Below, one piece after another: positions 9,167 through 17,443 of a stretch of DNA of 64,000 nt. How positions within the stretch are numbered: the first letter of the stretch is position 1; every line of letters starts with the position of its first letter. The notes below the pieces were generated by a model, which was not told the DNA's origin, ran no database searches, and was given only the letters and a program-made list of their open reading frames with translations. Origin of the DNA: Dactylosporangium vinaceum (GTDB taxonomy: Bacteria; Actinomycetota; Actinomycetes; Mycobacteriales; Micromonosporaceae). Made by a program: the position numbers and the translations under genes. The stretch covers positions 3,658,001-3,722,000 of the forward strand of contig NZ_CP061913.1 of assembly GCF_019904175.1 (NCBI RefSeq), given 5' to 3'.

Positions 9167-9693
9167 GCCCGCCCGTCGAACGGGTGCACGAGTCGTTCCT
9201 GGCCGCGATGGCCGAGTTCCGGGCGGAGGGCCGCGGCGTCCCCGACGACAACTCGATGATCGGGCACGACCTGCGCACCTATGGCGACACGTGGGCCGAC
9301 CCGGACACGTTCGCGCGGTACGTCGCCGACACCCGGGCCCAGGCGCTGGAGGAGACGCCGCGCCCGGAGCACTTCGTGCCCTCGACGACGCTGTGGCTGA
9401 TCGACGGGGACGAGTACCTCGGCCGCGTCGCCATCCGCCACCGGCTCAACCAGCACCTGCTCGACGAGGGCGGCCACATCGGCTACGACGTCCGCCCGAC
9501 CGCCCGCCGCCGCGGTCACGCCACCGCGATGCTGCGGGGTGCGCTGATCGTCGCCAAGGAGCTCGGCATCGAGCCGGCCCTGCTCACCTGCGACACCACC
9601 AACACCGTGTCCCGCCGGGTGATCGAGGCGGCCGGCGGCGTGTTGGAGGACGAGCGCAACGGCAAGCTGCGGTTCTGGGTGCCCGTCGGGTGA
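9154..9693 (+). CDS. GNAT-family N-acetyltransferase
   Basis: 179 residues, ATG preceded by GGAG. The acetyl-CoA fold shows in WLIDGDEYLGRVAIRHRLN (beta strands 2-4), GHIGYDVRPTARRRGHATAML (the R-x-x-G-x-A pyrophosphate-binding loop), and a C-terminal LLTCDTTNTVSRRVIEAAGG stretch followed by a final Trp strand. Substrate is unknown; closest in style to Eis- or YybA-type small-molecule acetyltransferases. Its stop overlaps the start of the next gene (GTGA), so the two are translationally coupled. Confidence 0.85.
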   Translation: MPELSPPVERVHESFLAAMAEFRAEGRGVPDDNSMIGHDLRTYGDTWADPDTFARYVADTRAQALEETPRPEHFVPSTTLWLIDGDEYLGRVAIRHRLNQHLLDEGGHIGYDVRPTARRRGHATAMLRGALIVAKELGIEPALLTCDTTNTVSRRVIEAAGGVLEDERNGKLRFWVPVG

Positions 9694-10295
9694 GCGCGCG
9701 CGGCCTGCGGGTCCTGGTCGTCGGGCTGGCCGCGACACACGTCGCCGGGCTGCTCGGGGGGCACGTGCTGCCGTGGACCGGGACGCTGACGATGGCCGCG
9801 TTCCTGGTTTACGCCTGGGACTGCGGGCCGCGGATCGGGCTCGCCGCCCTCATGGGGCTGGCGCTTGAGATCGACCTGCGCACCGGCGGCACCGGGTTCC
9901 CGAACGCGTTCGGCGCCCGCCCGGTGCTCGAGGGGCTGCTGCTCGTCATCGCGCTCGGCGACCTGCTCCGGACCCGCCGGTGGGCCGGGGTCGCCGCGGC
10001 TGCGGTCGTCGTGCTGCTGGCCGGGCCGGTGTTGCTCGCCGCGGCCCGGCCCGAGCCCACGGCGTCGCTGCAGGCCGTGGCGTCGCCGCAGGAGCGCGAT
10101 CAGCTCGCCGCCCGCATGCGGTTCCTGCACCCCGGCGAGATCACGGCGGTCGCCGTCGCGGTGGAGCCGGCGCACGCGACACGGCCGCCGTCGTCACCCG
10201 CGCTGATCTGCGCGATCCCGGCGATGCTGCTGTTCGCCGCCCTCGCGCTCGTCGCCGGGGCGCGGCCGGACGAGGACGGCACCCTGCCGGCCTGA
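9690..10295 (+). CDS. Hypothetical multi-pass membrane protein
   Basis: 201 residues from GTG at 9690, which overlaps the GNAT stop. About five hydrophobic segments: LRVLVVGLAATHVAGLLGG, TLTMAAFLVYAWDC, IGLAALMGLALEIDL, VAAAAVVVLLAGPVLLAA and ALICAIPAMLLFAALALV. An extracellular-looking loop lies between the last two. I do not recognise the family. Position suggests a role linked to the GNAT or MMPL product. Confidence 0.65.
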   Translation: MSARGLRVLVVGLAATHVAGLLGGHVLPWTGTLTMAAFLVYAWDCGPRIGLAALMGLALEIDLRTGGTGFPNAFGARPVLEGLLLVIALGDLLRTRRWAGVAAAAVVVLLAGPVLLAAARPEPTASLQAVASPQERDQLAARMRFLHPGEITAVAVAVEPAHATRPPSSPALICAIPAMLLFAALALVAGARPDEDGTLPA

Positions 10296-10312
10296 GCGGC
10301 AGGTGTCGCCGC

Positions 10313-11068
10313 TCATCGCCGCGGCCCGGCCGGACGTAGATAGCGCAGCCCCTGCTTGAGCGCCGCCCGCGGGTTGGTGTCGAGGTGGCGGGCCCAGTCC
10401 GGCGACGGCTCGTTGCGCAGCCAGGCGTAGCGGGCCAGGGCGTAGCCGTACATCGGCTCGGTCAGGTAGCCCAGCCGACTGGTGCTGGTGTACGTGAACT
10501 CTCCGCGGACCTGCCGGTGCCTGTCGAACGACGCGTTCGCGCTGAAGATGCCCAGGCCGAAGACGACCGTCAGCAGGTCCGTGAGCGGCTCGTGGTCGGG
10601 GGCGTCCGGATCGGCCCGGCCCTCACCGAGCAGCCGGGCGTGCCCCAGCTCGTGCGCCACTGTCGCGATGAGCGCCATCGGCCGCTCGGCCAGCTCGGAG
10701 CGGATCGCGATGACCGCCCGGCCGTTGTGCACCCGGTAGTGCCCGGCCGCGCCGGACCAGGCCGTGTGCAGCGGCACCGCCCCGGCCAGCCGCGGGTCGG
10801 TGCCGTCCGACTCGTGCTCGAGCTCGATCGAGGACCGGTCGACCTCCATGTGCGTGCAGAGCCGGTCGACGAGCATTTCGATGTCGTGGGTACTGCCGGC
10901 ATAGGCGCCCGGGAAGTGCCTGTCGGTGGGCGTGAGGACCTCGCCGAGCAGGATCCGGCGCCCGAACTGCGCGACCAGGAAGTCCAGCGACCGCTCGATC
11001 CAGTCCTGCTCCTTCGGCACCACCGGGCACTTCGCGGCGGCCCACGGCCCGAATCCGAGCATGCTCAT
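10313..11068 (-). CDS. Putative zinc-metalloprotease-like protein (HELGH motif)
   Basis: 251 residues, ATG preceded by AGGGGGA. The core carries HELGH within ALIATVAHELGHARLLGEGR at about 130-150, the HExxH signature of gluzincin/metzincin-type zinc sites. A candidate third ligand region follows (DHEPLTDLLTVVFGLGIF). There is no signal peptide, so it is cytosolic. Tyr/Trp-rich C-terminus (YGYALARYAWLRNEPSPDWARHL). I do not recognise a named family; related actinobacterial proteins are annotated hypothetical. Whether it cleaves anything is unknown. Confidence 0.65.
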   Translation of the reverse strand: MSMLGFGPWAAAKCPVVPKEQDWIERSLDFLVAQFGRRILLGEVLTPTDRHFPGAYAGSTHDIEMLVDRLCTHMEVDRSSIELEHESDGTDPRLAGAVPLHTAWSGAAGHYRVHNGRAVIAIRSELAERPMALIATVAHELGHARLLGEGRADPDAPDHEPLTDLLTVVFGLGIFSANASFDRHRQVRGEFTYTSTSRLGYLTEPMYGYALARYAWLRNEPSPDWARHLDTNPRAALKQGLRYLRPAGPRR

Positions 11069-11110
11069 AAATCCCCCTGTTCGGCTGCGGCCGCACGACC
11101 GGCGAACCGG

Positions 11111-11359
11111 TTATGCCAGCCCGTAGCGCCGCTCGATCGCCTCGACCTCGTCCTTCGCCTCCCGCAGGCCCGTGCCGGTCAGCTCGCGGTACACCTTGAT
11201 GGCCTGGATCTTCCGACCGGCCTGCAGCTCCTGCAGGACCAGCGGATGGACCTCGGGCTCGGGCTCGGTGATCCCGAGGTGCCGCATGATGAGGTCCACC
11301 TTGCGCTCGAGGGCGGCCAGCCGGGCGGACGGGTCGGGGGAGCGAGAACCAAAGGGCAT
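11111..11359 (-). CDS. Ribosomal protein L7/L12 C-terminal-domain-like small protein
   Basis: 82 residues from ATG at 11359 (an in-frame GTG lies six codons upstream). The second half, LQAGRKIQAIKVYRELTGTGLREAKDEVE, has the L7/L12 C-terminal fold pattern (helix with IKVYRE, then TGxGLxEAKDxVE). The real L12 N-terminal dimer domain is missing and is replaced by a short coiled segment (RLAALERKVDLIMRHLG). Probably not a ribosome subunit: this isolated domain occurs in many actinobacteria with unknown role, perhaps protein-protein contact. Confidence 0.75.
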   Translation of the reverse strand: MPFGSRSPDPSARLAALERKVDLIMRHLGITEPEPEVHPLVLQELQAGRKIQAIKVYRELTGTGLREAKDEVEAIERRYGLA

Positions 11360-11393
11360 GCCGCAGTTGTACCGCACCGAAGCTATTTAAGCC

Positions 11394-11423
11394 TTGACTT
11401 ATATAAGCAGCCACTGCCATGCT
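11394..11423 (+). promoter_or_regulatory. ArsR gene promoter with 10-bp palindrome
   Basis: TTGACT (11394-11399) is a good -35 box. 18 bp later CATGCT (11418-11423) can serve as -10, which would place the transcription start at or next to the GTG at 11430, a leaderless message. The perfect palindrome CTTATATAAG (11398-11407) overlaps the -35 and is the likely autoregulatory ArsR site. It also sits 39 bp before the divergent L7/L12-like gene. Confidence 0.55.
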
Positions 11424-11429
11424 GGCGCG

Positions 11430-11771
11430 GTGCACGCGTTCGACGTGCTCGGCGACCCCGTCCGCCGCCGGATCCTCGAGCTGCTCGCCGATGGTGAGCA
11501 GCCCGCCGGCGCGATAAGCGAGGCTGTCCGGGCCGAGTTCGGCATCTCCCAGCCGGCCGTCTCCCAGCATCTCAAGGTGCTGCGGGAGGCGGGCTTCGCG
11601 ACCGTCCGCGCGGACGGCACCCGCCGGCTGTACGCCGTCGACGCCGCGCCGCTGCAGGAGGTCGACGCCTGGCTGGAGCGGTTCCGCGGCTTCTGGACCC
11701 AGCGTCTCGACGCCCTCGCCACCGAACTGGCGCGGGGCAGGCGGATGCGACAACAGCAGGAGGACCCGTGA
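11430..11771 (+). CDS. ArsR-family winged-helix repressor
   Basis: 113 residues. Helix-turn-helix core at about 10-70: FDVLGDPVRRRILELLADGEQPAG, then ISQPAVSQHLKVLREAGFATVRADGTRRLY (recognition helix plus wing). No Cys metal-sensing motif is visible, so it belongs to the non-metal ArsR group often paired with SRPBCC proteins. A longer frame with TTG at 11394 exists, but that TTG is the -35 box; GTG at 11430 is preferred. The stop overlaps the next gene (GTGA). Confidence 0.85.
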   Translation: MHAFDVLGDPVRRRILELLADGEQPAGAISEAVRAEFGISQPAVSQHLKVLREAGFATVRADGTRRLYAVDAAPLQEVDAWLERFRGFWTQRLDALATELARGRRMRQQQEDP

Positions 11772-12400
11772 TCGACCTCGTCAACCAGATCAACGCCACC
11801 CACCGCGAGCTCGGCACCGCCGGGCTCTCCGGCGGTGGGGCCGGTCGCTCGCTGCTGCTGCGCCGCACGTACGACGCGGCCGTCGAGGACGTGTGGTCGG
11901 CCTGCACCACACCGGAGCGCCTGGCCCGCTGGCTCGCACCCGTGTCCGGTGACCTGCGCCCGGGCGGGCACTACCAGCTCGAAGGCAACGCCGGCGGCAC
12001 CATCCAGATCTGTGTGGCCCCGTCGCTGCTGCGGGTGACGTGGTCGATGGGGGAGGGCATGGCCACCGAGGTCGAGCTGCGCTTGACTCAGTCCGGCGAT
12101 GGCACGCTGCTGCAGCTCGAGCACGCGTCGCCGGCCGAGATCGTGGACGAGATGGTCCGCCAGTACGGTCCGGGCGGCACCATCGGCATCGGCGGCGGCT
12201 GGGACCTGGCCCTGGCCGGGCTGCTCCTGCATCTCAGCGGGGCCGAGTACGACCCGGCGACGTGGCCGGACACCGCCGAGGCGAAGGCGTTCGCGGCCCG
12301 CAGCTGCGCGGCGTGGGGCGCGGTCGTGCAGGCGGCCTGGGGCACCGGCGACGACGACCTGGCGGCCGCTGTCGCGTTCGCCACCGCCCACTTCTCCTGA
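11768..12400 (+). CDS. SRPBCC / AHSA1-type (START-fold) protein
   Basis: 210 residues from GTG overlapping the ArsR stop. The SRPBCC domain at about 28-140 shows LLLRRTYDAAVEDVWSACTTPERLARWL, followed by the beta-grasp strands with GDLRPGGHYQLEGNAGGTI and VTWSM. The fold holds a hydrophobic ligand in a deep cavity. ArsR-SRPBCC pairs are common in actinobacteria, and the SRPBCC member is presumed to bind or process the compound that the repressor senses. A C-terminal extension of about 60 residues (DPATWPDTAEAKAF...) is part of the larger subgroup. Confidence 0.82.
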   Translation: MIDLVNQINATHRELGTAGLSGGGAGRSLLLRRTYDAAVEDVWSACTTPERLARWLAPVSGDLRPGGHYQLEGNAGGTIQICVAPSLLRVTWSMGEGMATEVELRLTQSGDGTLLQLEHASPAEIVDEMVRQYGPGGTIGIGGGWDLALAGLLLHLSGAEYDPATWPDTAEAKAFAARSCAAWGAVVQAAWGTGDDDLAAAVAFATAHFS

Positions 12401-12402
12401 GC

Positions 12403-12876
12403 TCAGCCCGCCCAGTCGCGGATCGCGTCGAAGTCGGCCTCGGTGAGGCCCGTGCGGCCCATCACGCGGTGCAGCAGGGCCGGGGCGCTGTGATGGCGGG
12501 CGACCCAGGACCGGTCGGCCGGCCCGATCTCGTCGTCGACCCAGACGAACGGCCGCCCGGCCGCCCACGCCACCAGGTTCCGGGTCTTCCAGTGCTCGGG
12601 GCCCGCGTCGCCCGCGCCGGTCCACGCCACGGTCGGCAGCGGGGGCAGGTGCAGCAGCGGGCCGAGCACCGCGTTGGCGTCATCGGCCCAGGTCGTGGCC
12701 CAGACCAGGTCGCAGCCCAGGCTGAGCAGGCGCGGGCCGTCGGCCGGGTCGAGCCGGGCCAGCAGAGGGTTGCCGTGGTGCTCGGCGGCTGACGCGGCCG
12801 CCGGGTCGGCCGCGGCCGCGCGTCCGTGCAGCGGGATCAGCGGGCCGTCGACGTCGAGGAACAGCAGTGGCCGCAC
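12403..12876 (-). CDS. HAD-like hydrolase domain protein
   Basis: 157 residues from GTG at 12876. It begins with the HAD motif I strand LLFLDVDGPL (nucleophile DVDG); later WATTWADDAN (motif II-like T) and FVWVDDEIG (motif IV-like DD) are present. The size suits a minimal HAD domain as in RNA-repair-associated or unknown actinobacterial proteins. Substrate unknown. Convergent with the SRPBCC gene, 2 bp apart. Confidence 0.7.
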   Translation of the reverse strand: MRPLLFLDVDGPLIPLHGRAAAADPAAASAAEHHGNPLLARLDPADGPRLLSLGCDLVWATTWADDANAVLGPLLHLPPLPTVAWTGAGDAGPEHWKTRNLVAWAAGRPFVWVDDEIGPADRSWVARHHSAPALLHRVMGRTGLTEADFDAIRDWAG

Positions 12877-12915
12877 GCGGCAATTCTGTACACACGGTTG
12901 CCGCAAACCCGTGCA

Positions 12916-12951
12916 CGACACATCGACGAAATTGGTATGGCACATGTGTCG
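12916..12951. promoter_or_regulatory. 8-bp inverted repeat in divergent promoter region
   Basis: CGACACAT (12916-12923) and ATGTGTCG (12944-12951) are exact inverted repeats 20 bp apart between the HAD-like gene and the reductase gene. The spacer contains an AT-rich core (GAAATTGGTATGG). Could bind a repressor at both arms; no adjacent regulator explains it. Confidence 0.35.
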
Positions 12952-13023
12952 AACCGGCGGCGCGCGCTCCGACCTACCGGTGACACTGGCAGGGGCAGAC
13001 GGCGACCACCGGAGGAACGGGTC

Positions 13024-13587
13024 ATGCGGAAGATCATTTACTGGGTGCACAGCTCGGTCGACGGGTTCATCGACGGGCCGGGCGGCGAGTTCGACTGGCC
13101 GCGGATGGGCCAGGGGCTCTCGGCGTACTCCGAGGGCCTGAACGTGCACGTCGACACGCTGCTCTACGGGCGGCCGGTCTGGCAGATGATGGCCGGGTTC
13201 TGGCCGAAGGCCGACGAGGTGAGCGACCACCCGCACACCGCGAAGTTCGCCCCGTTCTGGCGGGCCACGCCGAAGGTCGTGTGCTCGCGGACCTTCGAGG
13301 GCGACGACTGGACGAGCCGCGTCATCCGCGACGACCTGCCCGGGCAGGTCGGCGCGCTCAAGGCGGAGCCGGGCGGTGACATCCTGCTCACCGGCGGCTC
13401 CGGGCTGGCGGCCGCGCTCACCGCGCACGGGCTCATCGACGAGTACCACATCGCGGTGCATCCGGTCGTGCTCGGCGGTGGCCGGCCGCTGTTCGCCGAG
13501 CCCAAGGGCCGCCTCAACCTGGTCGCGGACGGCTCGCAGGTTGTCGACGAGCAGGTGGTCGTGACCCGGTACCGCCTCGCCGGCTGA
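13024..13587 (+). CDS. Dihydrofolate reductase-family (RibD C-terminal type) protein
   Basis: 187 residues, ATG with GGAGGA ten bases upstream. RibD_C fold: N-terminal KIIYWVHSSVDGFIDGPGG (family motif S-x-D-G), then LLYGRPVWQMM and a nucleotide-binding ILLTGGSGLAAAL, closing with DEYHIAVHPVVLGGGRPLF. These proteins bind NADPH and reduce small pterin- or pyrimidine-like substrates, but most stand-alone members have no proven substrate. Monocistronic. Confidence 0.85.
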   Translation: MRKIIYWVHSSVDGFIDGPGGEFDWPRMGQGLSAYSEGLNVHVDTLLYGRPVWQMMAGFWPKADEVSDHPHTAKFAPFWRATPKVVCSRTFEGDDWTSRVIRDDLPGQVGALKAEPGGDILLTGGSGLAAALTAHGLIDEYHIAVHPVVLGGGRPLFAEPKGRLNLVADGSQVVDEQVVVTRYRLAG

Positions 13588-13642
13588 ATATAGATGCACC
13601 GGCAGTGCCGAAAGTGCGCCGGTAGGCGTATCGTCGGCCGGC

Positions 13643-14881
13643 ATGGTGCTCAAGGTGGACGTGCCGCCCGCCCTCGTCAGCGGTGCCGCTGACGAGGGCT
13701 ACGGGCCGGTCGCCGACGCGTTCCGGCGCAACTTCGCCGAGCGCGGCGAGATCGGGGCGGCGTGCGCGGTGTACCGCGACGGGCGCAAGGTCGTGGATCT
13801 CTGGGGCGGCTACCGCGACGGGCGGGCGCGCGAACCCTGGCGGGAGGACACGCTCGTCACGGTCTTCTCCAGCACCAAGGGCGTGTCCGGCCTGGCGATC
13901 GCGGTGGCGCACGCGCGCGGCTGGATCGACCACGACGCCCCGGTCGCGCAGTACTGGCCGGAGTTCGCCGCTCACGGCAAAGCGGCGGTGACGGTACGGT
14001 CGCTGCTCGCACATCAGGCCGGGCTCGCCGCGATCGACCGCCCGCTCACCGTCACCGACCTCGCCGACCTGGACGTGGTCGCCGCCGCGCTGGCGGACCA
14101 GCGGCCCGCGTGGGAGCCGGGGACGCGGCACGGCTATCACGCCATCTCCCTCGGCTGGTACGAGGGCGAGCTCCTGCGCCGCGTCGACCCGCAGCGGCGC
14201 TCGCTCGGGCGGTTCTTCGCCGATGAGATCGCCGGCCCGCTCGGGATCGAGTTCTACATCGGCGTGCCCGACACCGTCGACCCGGCGCGGATCGCCCGCC
14301 TGCACGGGTACCGCCCGGGCGAGTTGCTCCTGCACATGGGCACGATGCCGCGCGGATTCGTGCTCGGGTTCCTCAACCCGCGCAGCGTCACCGCCCGCGC
14401 GTTCGCGAATCCGAAGGTGCTGGGCCGGATCGACAATTACAACCGGCCGGACGTGCGGCGGCTGGAGCTGCCCGCGGCCAACGGCACCGGCGAGGTCCGC
14501 GCGATCGCCCGCGCGTACGGCGACGCCGCGACCGGCGGGGCCGTGCTCGGCCTGACGCCGGCGACCCTGGAGGCGCTGACCCGCCCGGCCGCGCCGCCGA
14601 GCGGTGGCCTCGACGACGTGGTCCTGCGGGTGCCGACGCAGTTCTCGCTCGGCTACATCAAGCCGTTCCCGGCGCTGCGTTTCGGCGCCGCCGGGGACCG
14701 GGCGTTCGGGACGCCGGGGGCTGGAGGCTCGTTCGGGTTCGCGGACCCGGAGACGGGCGTCGGCTTCGCGTACGCCATGAACCGCGCCGGCTTCCACCTC
14801 TGGGACGACCCCCGCGAGCTGGCGCTGCGAGAGGCCCTCTTCCACACCGTGCTCGGCGAGCGCGCCCAGCGCCCGGACTAG
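13643..14881 (+). CDS. Serine hydrolase, beta-lactamase / EstB type
   Basis: 412 residues. Class C beta-lactamase fold (PF00144-like). SxxK is S76-S-T-K79 in TVFSSTKG; a Tyr motif follows at GYHAISLGWYEG; the third motif region is GTPGAGGSFGFADP near residue 355. No signal peptide, so it is cytosolic, which favours an esterase or transacylase (EstB, LovD-like) over antibiotic resistance. Followed by a strong terminator. Confidence 0.85.
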   Translation: MVLKVDVPPALVSGAADEGYGPVADAFRRNFAERGEIGAACAVYRDGRKVVDLWGGYRDGRAREPWREDTLVTVFSSTKGVSGLAIAVAHARGWIDHDAPVAQYWPEFAAHGKAAVTVRSLLAHQAGLAAIDRPLTVTDLADLDVVAAALADQRPAWEPGTRHGYHAISLGWYEGELLRRVDPQRRSLGRFFADEIAGPLGIEFYIGVPDTVDPARIARLHGYRPGELLLHMGTMPRGFVLGFLNPRSVTARAFANPKVLGRIDNYNRPDVRRLELPAANGTGEVRAIARAYGDAATGGAVLGLTPATLEALTRPAAPPSGGLDDVVLRVPTQFSLGYIKPFPALRFGAAGDRAFGTPGAGGSFGFADPETGVGFAYAMNRAGFHLWDDPRELALREALFHTVLGERAQRPD

Positions 14882-14898
14882 CCGGGACCGTGTTGCAG

Positions 14899-14931
14899 CC
14901 ACGCGCCTCGCCGGGTTGGCGAGGCGCGTGG
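14899..14931 (+). terminator. Strong hairpin terminator, bidirectional
   Basis: A 14-bp perfect stem (CCACGCGCCTCGCC pairing with GGCGAGGCGCGTGG) with the loop GGGTT lies between convergent genes ending at 14881 and 14963. There is no T-tract, as is common in high-GC actinobacteria. It can serve both transcripts. Confidence 0.8.
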
Positions 14932-14962
14932 TCTCGGGCGGTGGCGTTGCCGGGGCCGGGGA

Positions 14963-16030
14963 CTAGCGGGGATTGCGTTCCTGGCGGGCGCCCAGCTCGG
15001 CCAGGCGCATGGTCTCGTCGCGGCGGCGGACCCACCATGCGCCGAGCAGGAACACGGTGAGCGGCAGCAGGACGAGCGCGACCACCTGGCCGGGCACGAG
15101 CGGGATCGTGTGTCCCATATTGCCGGTCGAGGCCGCCCAGCCGGCGAAGCCCAGGTTGGTCAGGACGATCATCGTGACCACCGGCGAGGCGGCGACGAGG
15201 AGCCGGCGGCGGATCGGGCCGGGCAGCCGGGCGACGGCGATGAGCAGGGTGAGCAGCGCGATGGCCGTGCCCAGCAGCATGAGGTCCAGCACGATCTCGT
15301 CGGACGCCTGGAACAGCATCGGGTCGTCGATGGGCACGTTGATGCCGGGCAGGTCGGAGGCGAAGAAGACCCAGGTGGAGCCGCCGGTGTCGGTGGAGTC
15401 CGACGTGAACGCGCCCGCGGCGCTCACCGCCAGGAGCGTGCCGATGACCGCGAAGGCGGCCAGGATCGTGGTGAGGCGCCGGCGTCCGGCCACCTTCCAC
15501 GGGCTCGTGCGCCCGGCGGCGGTGAGCGTGACGGCGCAGACCAGGGCGAGGACGGGCAGCCACAGGGAGTACAGCGAAGGCACCGGGTCTGTCCCGAATC
15601 GCCCGGCCAGCGGGACGGTCTCCAGCAGCAGTGCGGCCCAGGCCGCGCCGGCGGCGACCCGGCGCCAACCGGTGAGTGCGGCGACGACCACGGCCGTCCA
15701 GAGCAGGCCGCGCAGGAACCGGGCGGACAGATCCGGGATGGCGGGCCGCAGCCCGAACCGGATCGTCACCAGGGCGACGGCCGCGAGGAGGCCGATCAGT
15801 GCGCAGGCGTCGGCCCAGGCGGCGCCGAGCGGGCGGCCGGAGCGCGTGAACAGCCGCTGGCGCACGGCGTGCAGTGCGATGTCGGCGGCGTCGCCGGGCC
15901 GGGGCCAGCGCTGCCGGTCGCCGGCGTCGGCCAGCATCGTGGTGAGCATGTCCTCGCCGTGGGTCCGGCGGAACGCGGGCGGGTAGATGCGCAGCAGCCG
16001 CTGGTAGCGCGACTCCAGTGGGCTCGTCAT
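14963..16030 (-). CDS. Multi-pass membrane protein coupled to PadR regulator
   Basis: 355 residues. Cytoplasmic N-terminus (ESRYQRLLRIYPPAFRRTHGEDMLTTMLADAG) typical of actinobacterial membrane proteins that follow a PadR gene, then about eight hydrophobic segments. A loop of about 60 residues between segments 4 and 5 (AGAFTSDSTDTGGS...) faces outside. Start ATG overlaps the PadR stop (ATGA). The function of this family is not known; PadR partners of this kind are usually exporters or membrane-stress proteins. Confidence 0.75.
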   Translation of the reverse strand: MTSPLESRYQRLLRIYPPAFRRTHGEDMLTTMLADAGDRQRWPRPGDAADIALHAVRQRLFTRSGRPLGAAWADACALIGLLAAVALVTIRFGLRPAIPDLSARFLRGLLWTAVVVAALTGWRRVAAGAAWAALLLETVPLAGRFGTDPVPSLYSLWLPVLALVCAVTLTAAGRTSPWKVAGRRRLTTILAAFAVIGTLLAVSAAGAFTSDSTDTGGSTWVFFASDLPGINVPIDDPMLFQASDEIVLDLMLLGTAIALLTLLIAVARLPGPIRRRLLVAASPVVTMIVLTNLGFAGWAASTGNMGHTIPLVPGQVVALVLLPLTVFLLGAWWVRRRDETMRLAELGARQERNPR

Positions 16031-16365
16031 GCGGCACCTCCTTCGGGGAGCAGGCCGCTGCGGCGCAGGCGGCGGCCCGCGGTGACGGCGGCGGCCCGGC
16101 GCCGCTCGGCCTCGTCGGCCAGCCGGCGGGCGCCGGATGCGGTGAGCCGGTAGTTGCGGCGCAGCCGGGACTGGATGACCTCTTCGCTGTCGACCTCGAT
16201 GAGGCCGTCGTCGACGAGCTCGGCGAGGACCGCGTAGAGCGTGCCGGGGCGCAGCCGGACGGTGCCGCCGGACTGCTGCTCGACGTCTTTCATGATGCCG
16301 TAGCCGTGGGTGGGCTCCTCCGCGAGCGCGGAGAGGATGTGGAACGCCGACTCTTTGAGAGGCAT
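16027..16365 (-). CDS. PadR-family transcriptional regulator
   Basis: 112 residues. Winged helix with the PadR hallmark sequence: FHILSALAEEPTHGYGIMKDVEQ, GTLYAVLAELVDDGLIEV, RRNYRLTASGARRL. It probably represses its own promoter, at a palindrome 10 bp upstream of the start, together with the coupled membrane gene. Confidence 0.9.
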   Translation of the reverse strand: MPLKESAFHILSALAEEPTHGYGIMKDVEQQSGGTVRLRPGTLYAVLAELVDDGLIEVDSEEVIQSRLRRNYRLTASGARRLADEAERRRAAAVTAGRRLRRSGLLPEGGAA

Positions 16366-16374
16366 GACCGAAGC

Positions 16375-16395
16375 ATATAACGAAATCCGTCATAT
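16375..16395. promoter_or_regulatory. PadR operator candidate
   Basis: ATATAACGAAATCCGTCATAT is a 21-bp imperfect palindrome (ATAT-n-ACG, 5 bp, CGT-n-ATAT). It starts 10 bp before the PadR ATG on the minus strand. ATAT...ATAT-type dyads are usual for PadR regulators. Confidence 0.6.
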
Positions 16396-16453
16396 ACCCA
16401 GACCGATTCGTGCCGGGCCCGTGGCGCGGACCCGGCACGGTGGTGGTTGTCGC

Positions 16454-17443
16454 TCAGGCGGTGTCGCCGACGTTGTTCACGATGACGGCCTTGGTGTAGA
16501 CGACCTGGCGCATCAGCGCCCCCTTCGGGGTGAAGTCGTCGTTGCCGTGCTCATCGGTGACGTGCCGGTCGGCGATCGCGACCTGGCGTTCGCCGATGAC
16601 CCGGTACGTCGCCGGGTCGAACAGCAGCTCGTGCGCGTCGAACTCCTGCTCGACCCAGCCCAGCCCGATGGCCGGCCGCCCGTCGACGTTCACGGCGTCC
16701 GGGTTGAGCCGTGCGCCCGGGCGCTGCGCGAGCGCGCCGTAGAACGCGGCCTCGACCTTCGGCGGCAGGACGTACTGGCCGAGCAGTGCGTCGAGCTCGA
16801 CGCCGAAGTTCTTGTCCTTGCGGTCCCAGGCGAGCACCTTGGCCGGCGTGTCCAGGCCCTTGAGCTCGTCGTAGTTCAGCTGGCCCCAGGTCGCGTCGCC
16901 GCCCTGCCGGTACACCTCGAGCCGGCCGCTTTCGTTCGTGGCCATCACCTTGGCGTCGATGCGCTTCCAGTTCTGCAGGGTGATGGTCCGGGTCCGGCCC
17001 GGGATGATCGGGTCGTTCGGGTGCTCGTTCTCGTAGGCCTTCTCGTTGCGCAGCTCGCGCGACTCGTTGTACATGAACTGCTCCGGCCGCGGGTCGGTCC
17101 ACGGCTTCTGCGTCGCGGCCCAGGCGGCGTTGGTCAGCACCTCACTAGCGTTGGCCGGCTTGGGGAAGGGCAGGCCGACAGTCGAGTAGCCCTTGCCGCT
17201 GTCGTCGACCGTGCCGAAGTTCTCGACCGCGACGGCGCCGACCACGGCCAGGGCCGCGGCCGCCGCGGTGAGCGCGGCCCGCATGGGCCAGCGCCGCCGC
17301 CGCAGCACCGTGACGGTCGCCATCGGGGCCGGTGCGCTGTGCATCCGCTCGTGCAGGGCCGCGCGGGCCCGCTCGCGGGTGCGCGGGCCGGGCTCGGGGT
17401 CGGGCCCGAACGCCTCCCGCAGTGCCGTCATCTCATCCATCAC
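16454..17443 (-). CDS. CU044_5270-family membrane-anchored protein, sigma-factor partner
   Basis: 329 residues. A cytoplasmic N-terminus of about 50 residues (MTALREAFGPDPEPGPRTRERARAAL) precedes one transmembrane helix at about 54-75 (AALTAAAAALAVVGAVAV). A large extracytoplasmic domain follows, with YNESRELRNE, RIDAKVMATNE and the final ALMRQVVYTKAVIVNNVG. This architecture, directly behind an ECF sigma gene, is that of the actinobacterial CU044_5270 family. Likely a membrane sensor or anti-sigma partner. Starts at GTG 17443 (overlap GTGA) or ATG 17440; GGAGG upstream suits either. Confidence 0.8.
   Translation of the reverse strand: MMDEMTALREAFGPDPEPGPRTRERARAALHERMHSAPAPMATVTVLRRRRWPMRAALTAAAAALAVVGAVAVENFGTVDDSGKGYSTVGLPFPKPANASEVLTNAAWAATQKPWTDPRPEQFMYNESRELRNEKAYENEHPNDPIIPGRTRTITLQNWKRIDAKVMATNESGRLEVYRQGGDATWGQLNYDELKGLDTPAKVLAWDRKDKNFGVELDALLGQYVLPPKVEAAFYGALAQRPGARLNPDAVNVDGRPAIGLGWVEQEFDAHELLFDPATYRVIGERQVAIADRHVTDEHGNDDFTPKGALMRQVVYTKAVIVNNVGDTA

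Noticed and set aside
11394..11429. ArsR protein starting at TTG 11394
   Set aside because: That TTG is the -35 hexamer and the extra 12 residues have no family match.
13643..14881. Antibiotic-resistance beta-lactamase
   Set aside because: Fold is right, but no signal peptide and EstB-like motifs point to a cytosolic esterase or transferase.
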